64,000 nt of DNA from Sialis fuliginosa (GCA_961205875.1 OY540820.1:5146001-5210000), one strand, 5' to 3'. Positions 1 to 10,795 are shown, counted from the stretch's first letter. Notes: generated by a model from the sequence alone, not told the origin. Translations and numbers: made by a program.

Positions 1-231
1 AACTATTTCAGTATTGATAAAGTGAACTTGTGTATTTTTTAATCAAATATCAACTTAATTTTATTCTTTAATTTTACTAATGTGTGGATTAAATTTTAAG
101 ATATTTTAGAAAAATCATACCTGTTAAAATTTATATTACACAAATTAAATATGGTTTCTCTATAATGTTTTTTCAATATATTTTTTACCCTCAATAACTC
201 AATTTGGTTGATATTGAAGTATGATGTAGAA
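1..231. other. AT-rich intergenic DNA, nothing recognised
   Basis: No open frame, repeat copy or structured motif was recognised here. Confidence 0.5.
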
Positions 232-300
232 CAGTGCTTCCTAAACTTTTCCTACGACAGAACACTTCACAAATCCTGAAATTTTAACAGAACATTTTGG
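232..300 (+). mobile_element. hAT-like left end, fragment
   Basis: Begins CAGTGCTTCCTAAACTTTT, close to the CAGTGGTTCCCAAACTTTT type of terminus known from many hAT elements. No matching right end was found, so this is a solo end or an old truncated copy. Family assignment rests only on this terminus. Confidence 0.4.
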
Positions 301-458
301 TTATTTTGTATGTAATATATAAAATAATGAAAAAAGTAAATTTAAATCAGGCAAGCATGTTTGAACTTCTCGCAGCATTTAAAACCATTGAATATTAATT
401 TGGATATTTTTTACGCTTAAACTGATAAGACATACATACTTTATATATCGTAGTACAG

Positions 459-480
459 ATATTATTATTATTATTATTAT
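459..480. repeat. (ATT)n microsatellite
   Basis: About seven uninterrupted ATT units. Confidence 0.85.
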
Positions 481-625
481 ATATGTAGAACTTATTTGAA
501 CCCTAAAGGTATAAAGTGTTTTTTTTTTTCAATATTTAATTTTATTTACTATCTGATATCATCCCTTAAAATAAGGTCAACAGAAATATAAGAAAATATG
601 AAAGAAATTTTAAAAATCATGGGTA

Positions 626-860
626 AATCATGTCTTAAGACTTCCGCGGTGATCTTGATATGGATCTTAGATTCTGGGTGAAAAACCGCGTCGATTTGGT
701 CGTGTTATCGGCCAACGTTTCGTCACACATTGCAGTGGACATCTTCTAAAAGTGAAGAGTTAGAAGAGCCCTAAAGATGTCCACTGCAATGTGTGACGAA
801 ACGTTGGTCGATAACACGACCAAATCGACACGGCTTACACACAGAAGCCAAGATCCATTT
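626..860. mobile_element. Hairpin retroposon-like unit with degenerate hammerhead-like core (foldback 1)
   Basis: Arms 691-745 and 774-828 are inverted copies with one mismatch over 55 bp around a 28-bp loop, and weaker pairing extends to about 661 and 858. The unit is flanked by TCATGGGT at 618-625 and 861-868, an 8-bp target duplication. On the + strand the right arm reads CTAAAGA, a stem (GTCCAC loop GTGTGAC with one bulge) and then GAAAC. The left arm, read on the minus strand, has TAGAAGA at the same place. Together they suggest an ancestral CTGAAGA, a hammerhead-ribozyme core word. Known biology: Penelope-like retroelements carry hammerheads in terminal repeats that can be inverted. Assigning this unit to them is inference; no reverse transcriptase is present. 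Confidence 0.5.
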
Positions 861-868
861 TCATGGGT

Positions 869-1670
869 TATTAGAAATCTAACTTTACATTTTCAATAAA
901 ATCCAGTAATTTTCAACCCCCTGTTTATTTATTATATTTTTAGTTTGATGATGACTATGACTATGACAGCTTGCATTTAATTTTTTCTTCAATAAGTTCT
1001 GTCGTTTAAACAAATATTTTTTCTTATTCGCTCTTTCAAAAATAATTTGAAAATTCAAAAATTGACTTAACTTATTATAAGTCTCATTAATTTTATTTTA
1101 TCTTTTTTTAGTTTGCCAGAAATATTTTTTTCGAAAATATTAGAAACACGTTCCTAGGTACACTGTTAACTGTCAGTATTACGTATAAGATATTTTTTTA
1201 GTCTTTAGCGACGAGGTGAAACGAGAGTCAAGTAAGTCCAGTCTCGTCTCGGTTTTTGGATTACAATACATCAAATAAAGTGTTAAATATTTAGAACATA
1301 GAATAAATTTGTTTGTATAAAAATAAAACATTATTAATATCCATTGTGAAAGAAATTCCGTAAGGAATTGCATTTTGAATTTTCTATTAAATGTTCACCA
1401 TTCCACTAAAGAATTGATTCTCCCTTATTGTTAGTCACATTTCAATGCCCCCAGCAAGGATTCCGTCTACTGTGCCTTGACTTCCAAATGCTCGCCAAGT
1501 ATAATGGAACTAGGAACATTGTAAAAAGATTCAACTAACATAAAATTTTCTTTAAAAAATAAAATAAACCCGGATTGTAAAAATTTGTTCTTTATCTTTT
1601 TCTTAAATTTTTAATAGCGCAATTTTTTTTTTAAATATACGAAAATTCGTAATCTATAAAAAAAACATAA
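869..1670. other. Mostly unique AT-rich DNA with an old repeat scrap
   Basis: Positions 1030-1190 resemble the interior of the hAT-like element V (AAATTCAAAAATTGA, then TTTGCCAGAAATATTTTT, then a GTATTACGTATAAGA word). The GC-richer stretch 1400-1520 has no convincing frame: its minus strand has a short open run reading WRAFGSQGTVDGILAGG, but it is under 25 codons, so it is noted only. Confidence 0.35.
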
Positions 1671-1671
1671 T

Positions 1672-1711
1672 TTGTTACCCCGGGGCCCTCGAGCCTCTAG
1701 TTACGGCCCTG
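1672..1711 (-). mobile_element. hAT-like right end, solo
   Basis: Ends CTCTAGTTACGGCCCTG, which on the minus strand is CAGGGCCGTAACTAGAG, a common hAT-type terminus. The same 40-bp end recurs at 43061-43102. No partner end was found. Confidence 0.5.
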
Positions 1712-1975
1712 CACACACTGGCCGAATGTCATCAAATTAAGCTGTTTTACAATTAAGTGTCTGTAGATTTTGATTCAGTATCAATAAATATTTCTAATTT
1801 TGTAGGTACATTTAATTAAACAAGTGTCCAACAGTGGGCTATGTTCCAAGACTGGTGCCATACCTTATTAGCACACCCAAAGCATACTATGCTTTGCAGT
1901 GTGGTATTACTCTCGTCCCATTTTATTTTCGTATGAAATTTGATAAAACGAGCATTATATATTAATTTTCTTTTT

Positions 1976-2665
1976 TTAACTTCCCAACTGAAGTTATTGT
2001 AATCGATCCGAAAATCAAAATCAAAAATGTTAACATATTTGTATGTTTCAAGGTCACTATAGTATATTTACACTATTTTCAGAAAGATGAATGTGTGTGT
2101 GTATGTAGTATGTGCGTGTCATTTTTTACGTGAACGAAATCTCGCAAATAAAAAAATCTATTGGGGTGTCAATCGAAGCGTCTTGACGTAAATATGATCT
2201 GAAAGAAAGGATTTTTTGAAATTCAACCCCTACGGGTGTAAAAAGGGGTGTAAAGTTGTTTTTTAGGTCGAATTTACTTGATTCTTAGCATAAATATTCT
2301 ACAATACAAATAAATAATGAAACATGTATTTGAAAAGCACCCTCAAAATTGTAATTTTAAATACTAATAAATAAGTCTACAATTCATGTTGTCTAGGAAA
2401 CAAATGCAATTAAATTAATAAAAACAAATGTAATTTTATTCTAACTGTCAAATTAGCTATTCTAAAAAAGTGTGTTATTTTATTGACATTTGGATATTAG
2501 AAAACTAATATTCATTAAAAATTTTCATATACGTATTAAAAAGATATTCACTTAAACCATATGGAAACAATAAATAATCAGTATTCAAGTATTTATAATC
2601 ATACCATGTTCGGAAGTTGATTGTGTGGACCTAAAGGGTCTCACCCCAACCCAAAGCTTGTTTAT
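1976..2665 (-). mobile_element. Repeat family G, copy G1
   Basis: Minus-strand copy of the repeat seen at 17283-18085 and 34605-34930. Shared landmarks are AACTTCCCAACTGAAGTT (a small hairpin), the CGAAGCGTCTTGACGT word, the AACCCCTAnGGGTGTAAAAAGG block, and AGGGTCTCACCCCAACCC near the far end. It carries no open frame of note and has no terminal inverted repeats. The terminal hairpin leaves a Helitron-like origin possible, but the TC and CTRR ends could not be shown, so the class is left open. Confidence 0.6.
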
Positions 2666-3665
2666 GTTTAATATGTAAATAATGAATATCATCAATAATA
2701 AAATATACACTAAACTAAATAGGTGGTGTAAAAAACCAATTTCACATCTTACAGTCCATGTATTTAAATGCATTTGTGTGCGTATAAATTCTCATCAATT
2801 ATTTTCAATTCAATTTTTTCCCCGTTTACAAGTTCTTGGCGTATCCCAACCCGCTACCTAAATTGAATTGCTCTGACTGAAGAAGAATCTAAATTGCAAT
2901 ATGTAAAGCACTGTGCAGTTAAGTTCTTTTCAAAACATAAATCAAATCTAAGGCAATATGCATATTGTTGAAAGCATTCTAGTAAACAGTTTTGTATATT
3001 GGATTTTTTTAACATGTTTGTAGTTGAGTAATATGCATTGTAATTTTAGTGACGACCAAAATCTTGTTAGCGTATTTACCATGTTTTAGTAGTTAGATTA
3101 ATGTTAATATTTGACTATGGATGTATTTTTTGCAGTACCATGGATGTATATTTTTTATGTACTTAAAAATATATGGTGGTTCGGCGATACGAATATTTTG
3201 AAGGAAGGTAAAATGAGTCATTTGGAAGTGATTTAAGCAAATATACCTATATACAAAGTGCGACAGTTTTTTTTATATCGGCCATTTTAGTAAATTTTTG
3301 AAAAAACCCAGATTAATACATGTTAATCGCAAAAGTTCAGAAGTTAAAAAACCTTTATTTTTAAACATGATTTTTATATTACTTAAATGTTTATGCTACA
3401 CTATCAGATCAAAATAAAATTTATGAATAACAAAAACAAAAAATGGCTGCAGTTTAACATTTAAAAACTTATAAAACTGTGATAAAATTATTTCTTTAAA
3501 AAATTATTTTATAAAATCTAGTACACTTACAGATGTTCAGATGGTTTTAAAAATATTTGATACCCTTTCGAAAAACCTACCATAATACCTACATGAATTG
3601 GCTATTTTTGTTAAAAACACTTACATTTATCCCAGATTAAGTAAGATTTCTACATTTACAAATTA
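2666..3665. other. Unique AT-rich DNA, nothing recognised
   Basis: No repeat relationship to the rest of the window and no coding signal seen. Confidence 0.4.
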
Positions 3666-3821
3666 ACTTTGAACATTTTTTTAAAAGCCAACAAAAACAT
3701 CCTGGTATTGCAAAAAAAAGAAAAAAAGAAGAAAAAAAAGGAAAAAATAAATAAAAGTTCAATGTTTTTCTTTTTGCCATACCAGGATGTTTTTGTTGGC
3801 TTTTAAAAAAATGTTCAAGGT
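3666..3821. repeat. Short inverted repeat (hairpin)
   Basis: Arms of about 50 bp at 3666-3715 and 3772-3821 share AAAAGCCAACAAAAACATCC in inverted orientation. They enclose a purine-rich A/G loop of about 56 bp. Arms are nearly perfect. No target duplication was identified. Confidence 0.75.
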
Positions 3822-4547
3822 CTATTTTTTCAATTTAAACATTTTATTTGACTTGTGTGAATTTCAAAATGTCAATTTTCAAACGTCATTATTCCGAAAA
3901 CCATTGATTTTAGAGATATGATATGCGTACAAAAAGTGTTCAAAATTTATCGCACAATTCAAAAATGGTATAATATATAGGGTGTTCTATTTAAAAAAAT
4001 CAATGATGACTGAATATGTTCTTCTTGAAACAACCTTTATACAATTTTCTTATGTCAAAAAAGCCGCAATTAAAAATACTAATCGACGGGTTCGAGCGTT
4101 CTTGCACAAAATAATTACCTGAATTTTAAACGAATTTGTTCTTTTCATCGTATACATTTCACTGTATACATTGTACAGATAAAAAATTTATAACAAAAGT
4201 GAAAAAAAAATTTTTATTTTAACATAAAATATAATCCATCGTTGGAAAGTTTTGATTCGTTGAACGAATTTTCTTAAGATCATATTAACCATAAATTTCT
4301 CCTTTGATAAAGGTTATTAATTAGTTAACAATCAACCTGATTGTGGAAATTCTAAATACATGTCCCTAACAATAACTTATCTATCTCGAGTTTTTGGCAG
4401 TCTTCTCGTTCATAAACTTTGTCAAAACTTTCTCAAGAAATATCCCTTAAAATTGATTTTAATTGTGTATTACATAACTACATAATTTACAATGTATTTA
4501 TCAAATGCGTTGCTATATTTAAAAACCTAACACAAACTTTATACAGT
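3822..4547. other. AT-rich DNA without recognised genes
   Basis: Contains a single ATATAGGGTGTTCTATTT word at about 3976 resembling ATACAGGGTG-type foldback ends. Nothing else was supported. Confidence 0.35.
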
Positions 4548-4585
4548 ACTAGCTGGGCCCGCGCGGTTTCGCTCGCGTGGACTAC
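4548..4585 (+). mobile_element. ACTAGCT-type element end, fragment
   Basis: ACTAGCTGGGCCCGCGCGG followed by TTTCGCTCGCGTGG. The same kind of end starts the element at 14169-14690. Only the end is left here, next to the left end of C1. Confidence 0.45.
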
Positions 4586-4961
4586 GGAATTATTGTTTAG
4601 GATTTAAAAAACATCTGCCAAGTAAATGCATAGTGCTTCCTCGTGCTAAATTCACCTAAGGTAGTTAATTATTCAACAACTTAAATAAAAACCGATAGTG
4701 TTTAGATAAATTGCCTGTAATTAGTTAACCATTTAATTTTTATACAATTTTACTAAAAATGATTACTTCGAAATTTATCTTAAAACGCACCTGATTATTT
4801 TTTCGTATATTTTTAATTTTTTGACAATTTCAATCTAAATCTAAATTTATGCAAACGGCAAAATGACATTTAAAACGTCAAAATGACATTTAAAACGCCA
4901 AAATGTCATTTAATATGTCCAAACAAATATCAATTTAGAAAAACAAAACACGAATTTTTAA

Positions 4962-5152
4962 CTTAAACTAAAAATATACACCTTAACCACAATAAAACAA
5001 TGTCACTCGACACGTCTGGAACTGTGAGGCTCCTGATGAGGACTTCTTGTGAAGTCGAAACACGTGTCGAGTGACATTATTTATTGTGGTTAAGGTGTAT
5101 ATTTTTAGTTTAAGTGACTAGAAACCACAGTTTCTCCATTTTTCCAGTAGTA
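4962..5152 (+). mobile_element. Hairpin retroposon-like unit inserted in C1 (foldback 2)
   Basis: The unit is bounded by a 12-bp direct repeat, ACGAATTTTTAA, at 4950-4961 and 5153-5164, and other C copies lack it. It is therefore a clean insertion with a long target duplication, as target-primed reverse transcription makes. Its body is an inverted repeat (about 4962-5015 against 5062-5117) around a hammerhead-like core. No protein is encoded. A non-autonomous derivative of a Penelope-like or other ribozyme-bearing retroelement is the preferred reading. Confidence 0.65.
5002..5075 (+). ncRNA. Hammerhead-ribozyme-like motif
   Basis: In order: a 14-nt strand GTCACTCGACACGT with C at 5016; a 16-nt segment; CTGATGAG at 5033-5040; a perfect 6-bp stem GACTTC-TTGT-GAAGTC; GAAAC at 5057-5061; and the strand ACGTGTCGAGTGAC. 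CUGANGA, stem II and GAAA match the hammerhead consensus, and the long outer helix would be stem III with a GUC cleavage site, the type III layout. Weak points: segment 5017-5032 makes a poor stem I, and the fully paired outer helix leaves C5061 unpaired, whereas the canonical A15.1-U16.1 register would need a 2-nt bulge. It may be degenerate or inactive. Confidence 0.5.
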
Positions 5153-5462
5153 ACGAATTTTTAAAATAAATTGAGATTAATCTTTGTAAGGGAATATTTT
5201 ACAACAAACGTTGTAGACCCATATTATAGGAAATTTAATGTTCTACAAAAAATATTCTATAAAATTTTCACGTAACATGTGTCGTTCTTGAGATATCTTG
5301 AAAAAATAAATATTTTGGGATGTCCCCTCACCCCTTACACACGATTTTGATGATTTTGAAATGGGACCGTCCTTAACTCAGACCCAACCATCCGATCAAG
5401 TTTCAACAATAACGGTTCAGTGGTTCATCAGTTGTGCGTATGACAAGGATTCAGGGAACAGA

Positions 5463-5484
5463 CGGACGGACGGACAGACAGACA
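5463..5484 (+). repeat. GACGGACG/GACA microsatellite inside C1
   Basis: Short GACG then GACA units. The same tract, with variable unit number, sits at the matching place in C2 (about 7705), C5 (about 48505) and C6 (about 50731). Confidence 0.7.
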
Positions 5485-5585
5485 CAGAACGAAAAGATCA
5501 ATTTAAAATATTGAAATCGGAGAACATTTTTTTGTCTCAATCTGAAACGATCACAAAGCTTCTCGTATCTTCGATATTGCGAGGA

Positions 5586-6299
5586 ACAAATACAAACCAT
5601 TGTTGTACATATTTATTTATATTACAACAAAATTTGCTAATGCAATTACTTATAATTTTTAAGACGCTTTTATACTATACATATATCGGCAAATGAGAAA
5701 ATTCTAAATGAAAGCTTATTTATTTATATGCAACACTGCTTGCTGTGTTCTGTTCAACTACTTGGCAAAGTCGACCAAGTCTGGCTATGTTAGCGGTATA
5801 ACGTAATTCAATTTAGACTTGGTATTTCGCTACTGAATTATGCTTCAAAAATAAAAGCTGTATTATTATTCATGGCGAGTGAATAAAGAAACGTAAAAAA
5901 ATTCGGTACGAAAAATCGTCTGAGTGTTTAAAAATATTTCGCTTGCTATATTTTTAAATACCGCACGTCATAAAATAAAATGTATTATTGATTATTTTTA
6001 TATCGGAGATGGAACCAATAAACATAATTTGTTATGTGGTATAATGAATACGTGTTCTGTTTTCATTAAAAAAATGATTTTATTATTATTATTATGTAAT
6101 GAGACAGGGATACGCATAATTTTCATGCCCCACCCTTTTGTTCAAAATAGTTCCATGGGCTATTGGCTTGCAAATTTAATATTTGGTGAGCTCGTAAAGT
6201 GTTAATAAATTTTCGTACGACATTTGTTAAAATTATATGTTGAAAGCTTAAACTTTCCGTTTAAAATGCATTTATTAATATTATTTTTATACTTTTTTT
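5586..6299. other. Unique AT-rich DNA
   Basis: No repeat copy, and no frame with protein-like composition. The 93-codon frame at 5924-6205 is low-complexity. Confidence 0.4.
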
Positions 6300-6640
6300 C
6301 TAAAGTTTGTGGTTTCTGAGTAAAAAATTCTTGAAAGTTCAAAATCTCGAATTATTTTGTTAGATACCTTGGACAGCTTGGGTTGTTCAAAAAAAAAATT
6401 TCAATGAAAGATTCGTGTTTTTTCACGTAGAATAAGATTACTGAATAAAAACTATAGGTTCCTATTTAAAAAAATGATGTTGACTTTCAAATATCCTTGA
6501 AGGTCACGTTAAAATAGCAAATAAATATTACTATTCGATTACCCCCTTACAACCAAACATTTTTTGTTGAAACATTTTTTTCAAGTATGCGATGGTTCTG
6601 AGATAATCAACTGTAACACTGTAAATGCCCCACCCTGTAT
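6300..6640 (+). mobile_element. Foldback family I-related half copy
   Basis: Ends in CCCACCCTGTAT and shares words TTTTTTCACGTAGAATAnnA, then AAAACTATAGGTT, with the right arm of the intact foldback at 18774-19786. The left arm is missing. Another relative of its first part lies at 31855-32275. Confidence 0.55.
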
Positions 6641-6991
6641 AATTATGGAACCAATTTAATAATTATTTTCTCACCGTTTGCGTATGCTCAATGAAAAGAC
6701 GGTAAGGAGTGAGGGAAACAACTTCTCCTCCGAAATTCGAACTTAAATTGTTCGAACTTATAGGAGTCCAACTGTACATTTTTGCATCGAGTATTTTTAT
6801 TTCAGTTAAATTAATACGACGAAAACCAATAAAAGTGCTGGAAGTCGGTATTATTCCCGAGATTACGAGCTTGTAAATTTTTATTTATAAATATTTTCAT
6901 CTCTTTATTTGATGGGTGTATATTACAAGAAAATGGTAGAGCACCCTTTAATTTGCGCATCCCTGTTAAATAAGCGATCTAATTTGTAAAA
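6641..6991. other. Unique DNA with a small palindrome
   Basis: TTCGAAC-TTAAATT-GTTCGAA at 6736-6756 is a perfect short hairpin. Nothing else was recognised. Confidence 0.4.
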
Positions 6992-7068
6992 AATATAAAA
7001 TTATTTATCGACTCTAGACTCTACAGTACTCTAGATTCTATGCAGAAGATATGCAATTTAAAAAAAAA
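6992..7068 (+). repeat. 77-bp direct repeat, left copy, flanking C2
   Basis: Identical over 77 bp to 7865-7941 and abuts the C2 element exactly on both sides. It contains three ACTCTAGA-like words. It is either an unusually long target duplication or a segmental duplication that happened with or after insertion. Confidence 0.85.
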
Positions 7069-7864
7069 CATCTGCCAAGTAAATGCACAGTGCTTCCTCG
7101 TGCTAAATTCACTATAACCGATAGTGTTCAGATAAATTGCCTGACATTGGTTAACCATTTAATTTTTATACAAATTTTACTAAAAAATCTTAGTTCGAAT
7201 TTTTTCTTAAAACGCACCTGAATATTTTTTCATATATTTTTAATTTTTTGACAATTTCAATCTAAATCTAAATTTATGCAAATGTCAAAATGACATTTAA
7301 AACGTCATAGTGACATTTAAAACGCCAAAATGACATTTAAAACGTCAAAATGATATTTAATATATCCAATCAAATATCAATTTAGAAAAACAAAACACGA
7401 ATTTTTAAAATAAATTGAGATAAATCTTTGTAAGGGAATATTTTACAACAAACGTATTAGACCCATATTATAGGAAATTTAATACTCTACAAAAAATATT
7501 CTATAAAATTTTCTCGTAACATGTGTCGTTCTTGAGATATCTTGAAAAAATAAATATTTTGGGGTGTCACCCCTCCCCCTTACACACGATTTTGATGATT
7601 TTGAAATGGGACCGTCCTCAAACCAAACCCAACCATCCGACCAAGTTTCAATAATATCGGTTCAGTGGTTCATGAGTTATGCGTGTGACAAGGATTCAGG
7701 GGACAGACGGACGGACGGACAGACAGACAGACACGGAACGAAAAGTGTTTGTCTTGACGTGAAATGGATAAATCAATTTAAAATTTTGAAATTGGAGACA
7801 TTTTTTTTTGTCTCAATCTGAAACGATCACATAGCTTCTCGTATCTTCGATATTGCGAGGAAGC
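7069..7864 (+). mobile_element. Repeat family C, copy C2 (most complete)
   Basis: This 796-bp copy starts CATCTGCCAAGTAAATGC and ends GCGAGGAAGC, and is nearly colinear with C5. It contains four repeats of a (A)TGACATTTAAAACG unit near 7288-7350, the conserved TTGAGATATCTTGAAA word, and a GACGGACGGACAGACA microsatellite. GCTTCCTCG near the left end recurs inverted at the right end. The 85-codon frame at 7564-7821 is part of the repeat and is not a gene. Confidence 0.8.
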
Positions 7865-7941
7865 AATATAAAATTATTTATCGACTCTAGACTCTACAGT
7901 ACTCTAGATTCTATGCAGAAGATATGCAATTTAAAAAAAAA
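7865..7941 (+). repeat. 77-bp direct repeat, right copy, flanking C2
   Basis: Right-hand partner of 6992-7068 with no mismatch seen. Confidence 0.85.
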
Positions 7942-8398
7942 TCTAATTACATAATTACAAATGCAAACCAAGTATTTTTATGTACTTCGGTGGACAGAAA
8001 TATTTTGTCTTCTGATAAATATATGCAAATTTTATCAAACTCATGAATGAATGGAATACATTACGTAAACCTGCACGTTTACAGTTAAATTCTTTCTCTG
8101 AAATCTTATATAGTATTCGGTGCCAGTCAATAATAAAGTTATAAGAAGAAAAAAGCTTTTGAATACATAATAGCAAGAACGTCTTTTTCGTTTGAATCAC
8201 AAATGAGCTGTCAGTGGCGACATCCGACGGGCGTAAGTGGAACTAACATTGAATATATTTCTCTTATTCCACCATGAACTAACAAATGAAATTATTTATT
8301 TTTGTTATATTATTTTTATATATAATAAAACCAAAACAACATAATATGTATGTACATTAACATAATATATGTTAACATACATAATAAAACATATACAT
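7942..8398. other. Unique AT-rich DNA
   Basis: TA-rich tract at 8310-8400. No gene or repeat copy supported. Confidence 0.4.
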
Positions 8399-9110
8399 TA
8401 GGGTGGTCCTTATATGGGGTAAGGACGAATTTTGACCGGGCCGCCCCCCAAATCAGCTCCAAATAATTCAAAAAGAATGTGGAAAAAGTTTCAGCTTCTA
8501 TCTTATAAAATGGCCATTACCAGAGGGGAATGATTTTCCTATTTAAAATACACGTGTTTTTTCGATTTTTCAAAGACCTGCGGACTAGAGTGTCCTAAAC
8601 TGTTTCTAAAAATCTAGAATACTCATGAAAGCATCCCTGGTACTTATATTCCATATCTTGATGGATAAACTTCTGATTCAACGTTGTCTGCTATATGGGT
8701 CATTGGGTCATTTCATCAAGAGAAAATTAAAAAAAATTTTTTGTATAATTTCTGGATAATTTTGTCAGAAAAACGTTTGACGATGAAAATATTGATCTTG
8801 AAATAAAAAAAATTGATTCTAAAATTAAACTTGAAAAAAAAAATTATAGCCGCACCAGTTAGAAATTGATATGGAATAATCTTTTTAGATTTTAGAATCA
8901 ATTTTTTATTTATTTCAAGATTAATGTTTTTATTGTCAAATATTTTTCTGACAAAATTATTCAGAAATTATACAAAAAAAAAAAAATATTTTCTTGATGG
9001 AATGACCCTATGACCCATATAGCTGTCAACGTTGAATCAGAAGTTTACTTTATCCATCAAGATATGGAATATGAGTATCAGGGATGCTTTCATGAGTATT
9101 CTAGATTTTT
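8399..9110. mobile_element. Foldback element L
   Basis: Inverted arms at about 8608-8824 and 8890-9110 share, inverted, AAAATCTAGAATACTCATGA, then GATATGGAATAT. A 65-bp loop contains no frame. The single-copy shoulder 8399-8607 starts TAGGGTGGTCCTTATATGG and may belong to the same element. Arms have diverged (several indels), so it looks old. Confidence 0.65.
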
Positions 9111-9313
9111 AAGGATCAAAAGTGACTTTCGATTATTTATAATTTTATCGGAAAAAATCAGAATTTTTAGGTAAAAAGGATTCAAAAACGTACTAAATTT
9201 TTGATTAATTAAAATTATTACTCTTGTGAATTTCGATGTAAAGAAAACTTACTTTAAATTGATTAATTAATAGAAAATTCATGATAGTAAAAATATTTCT
9301 GTAAACAAATAAC
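9111..9313. other. Unique AT-rich DNA
   Basis: Nothing recognised. Confidence 0.35.
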
Positions 9314-9360
9314 TCATGTGGGCCACAAGTGGCTCGGGGACCGGATGTTGTCCATACCTG
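9314..9360 (-). mobile_element. hAT-like terminus, solo
   Basis: On the minus strand it reads CAGGTATGGACAACATCCGG then TCCCCGAGCCACTTGTGG, the look of many hAT/Charlie-type ends. No partner was located. Confidence 0.4.
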
Positions 9361-9650
9361 ATATAATAAAAAAAGAAACAAACATAGGTAATTGTTTTAT
9401 TTTATAGCACTTCAATGAACAGAAAATGTCAGTTTCTCATTAAATAATTTCTCTAAACATTAACTAAAAGCGTTGAAAACGAAAAAAAAATTCCATATCC
9501 TTGTGATTCTTTTCAGATGGAAAACTATAATGATGAACGTAACTACTTCTGTTTAACTTCCGTTTCTTTTATATACCGGAAATTGTTGTGATGGCCATTG
9601 AAATCTGCATTAGATTTACGTCTCCTCATCATCCTTACATACAGGGTGTC

Positions 9651-9768
9651 CACAAATTATATGGTTAACCAATTTCATCTGAATACTTTATAGGTGTTTA
9701 TTAAAATTATTCGATAATTTGGTGAATTTAGCATGAGGAAGCACTGTGCATTTACTTGTACGATGTTT
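9651..9768 (-). mobile_element. Repeat family C fragment
   Basis: A minus-strand piece holding TGGTTAACCAATT and the end AGCATGAGGAAGCACTGTGC. It is preceded at 9640 by ATACAGGGTGTCC, a foldback-type end, and followed by a scrap of the AAGGTTCCGTAGAAAAC type. Confidence 0.65.
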
Positions 9769-9840
9769 TTTAAGGTTCCGTAGAAAACAAGGGTTTCGCT
9801 CTGTCTGTACGTCTGGATTGACGAAAATATTTTTTGACAC
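9769..9840 (+). mobile_element. AGGGTTCCG-type repeat scrap
   Basis: TTTAAGGTTCCGTAGAAAAC followed by a CTGTCTGTACGTCTGG tract. It is related to 58750 and 58976 and to element D1 at 53906. The 73-codon frame here is not a gene. Confidence 0.45.
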
Positions 9841-10452
9841 CCCTTCCATAGACTTAAATTATACTCAATTTTTTTTCACTTACCCCATAGATAAGTCTCC
9901 TGAAATGCATTACCACTGCAAAGCGAACGGGAAAAAACCGTTACGGGCTCTAACGTTGATACAATAGAGTCTTCAATTAATACTATAAAATAAAAATCTT
10001 TGTCACGTAACGCATGAAGTTAGCTGCACAATTTAAATTTGGGATTCTATGTATATTAATCTAAAATACCGAGGTTAGGGTGTGAAGTACCCAGAGGCAG
10101 AGCTCTTAATTTAAATATATCAAACATTATAGACACAAAGTCAGTAAAATAACTTTAAATATTTATCGCATTCCTTCAAAAGGAATGCAATAAACGTTTT
10201 ATTAAACAAACAATTTTATTGATTTACTTACATTTTAATAACACAGTTGTGAAGTATAATTTTAATATCGAAACATTCCATTTTAATGGAATTAAGATAC
10301 TGTTATGCAATTAAAAGCAATAAGTATTTAAAATTCAAGATAATATGAGCTGTTGAAAAAGGAGAATTCCAGTCGACAAGAAAGTCATCTTTATCAACAT
10401 CAAAATAATATATCGCAATATTATTATTTGTTTGTGTATTGTAAAATATAAC
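9841..10452. other. Unique AT-rich DNA
   Basis: Contains a small inverted pair ATTCCTTCAAAAGGAAT near 10171. No gene supported. Confidence 0.4.
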
Positions 10453-10708
10453 TACAGTGAAACTTCGATATAACGCTCCCGTTTATTATGCCCTTTTGTC
10501 ATGGTCTTGACCCAGTGACTTAAATTAATATACAAATATTGTATTGGCTTTTTTTTAAATTAAATGTACTGAATTATAAATATTTGTTGATATTTGATTA
10601 CTACCATTTCTGAATATTAATCTATATACATTTAACTGTCTTACAGCGTGATTTGATGATGATCGGCCAATAGGTGTCAAAATGGTGGACATTTAAACTA
10701 ATTTTTAT

Positions 10709-10795
10709 ACTCTGTTTCATTTAAGAATGCAGTGGTTGCTGGGGTTTTGACGGTACGTACATTTTACCGTCAAAAACCACGACAACCACTGCATT
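10709..10795. mobile_element. Small MITE B, copy B1
   Basis: TATACTCTGTTTCATTTAAG then GAATGCAGTGGTTGC, with the inverted half ACCACGACAACCACTGCATT. The right end is cut by the palindrome insertion and only TTCTTAAA survives beyond 11503. Its relatives are 34505-34563 and 55883-55978. Confidence 0.75.

Larger units (their letters stand above)
4611..5585 (+). mobile_element. Repeat family C, copy C1 (interrupted)
   Basis: Runs from ACATCTGCCAAGTAAATGC to the TTCGATATTGCGAGGAA end. The 191-bp hairpin unit at 4962-5152 splits it. Family hallmarks are runs of ATGACATTTAAAACGTCAAA, TTGAGATATCTTGAAA, and a GACGGACG/GACA microsatellite before the right end. The 111-codon frame at 5361-5696 is just C sequence read through and is not a gene. 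The element carries no protein domain and is a non-autonomous element of unsettled class. Confidence 0.75.

Noticed and set aside
5361-7821. Frames in C copies containing QPSDQVSxIxVQWF
   Set aside because: They recur in every C copy, run through the GACG microsatellite, and differ by frame-breaking indels, so they are repeat read-through.
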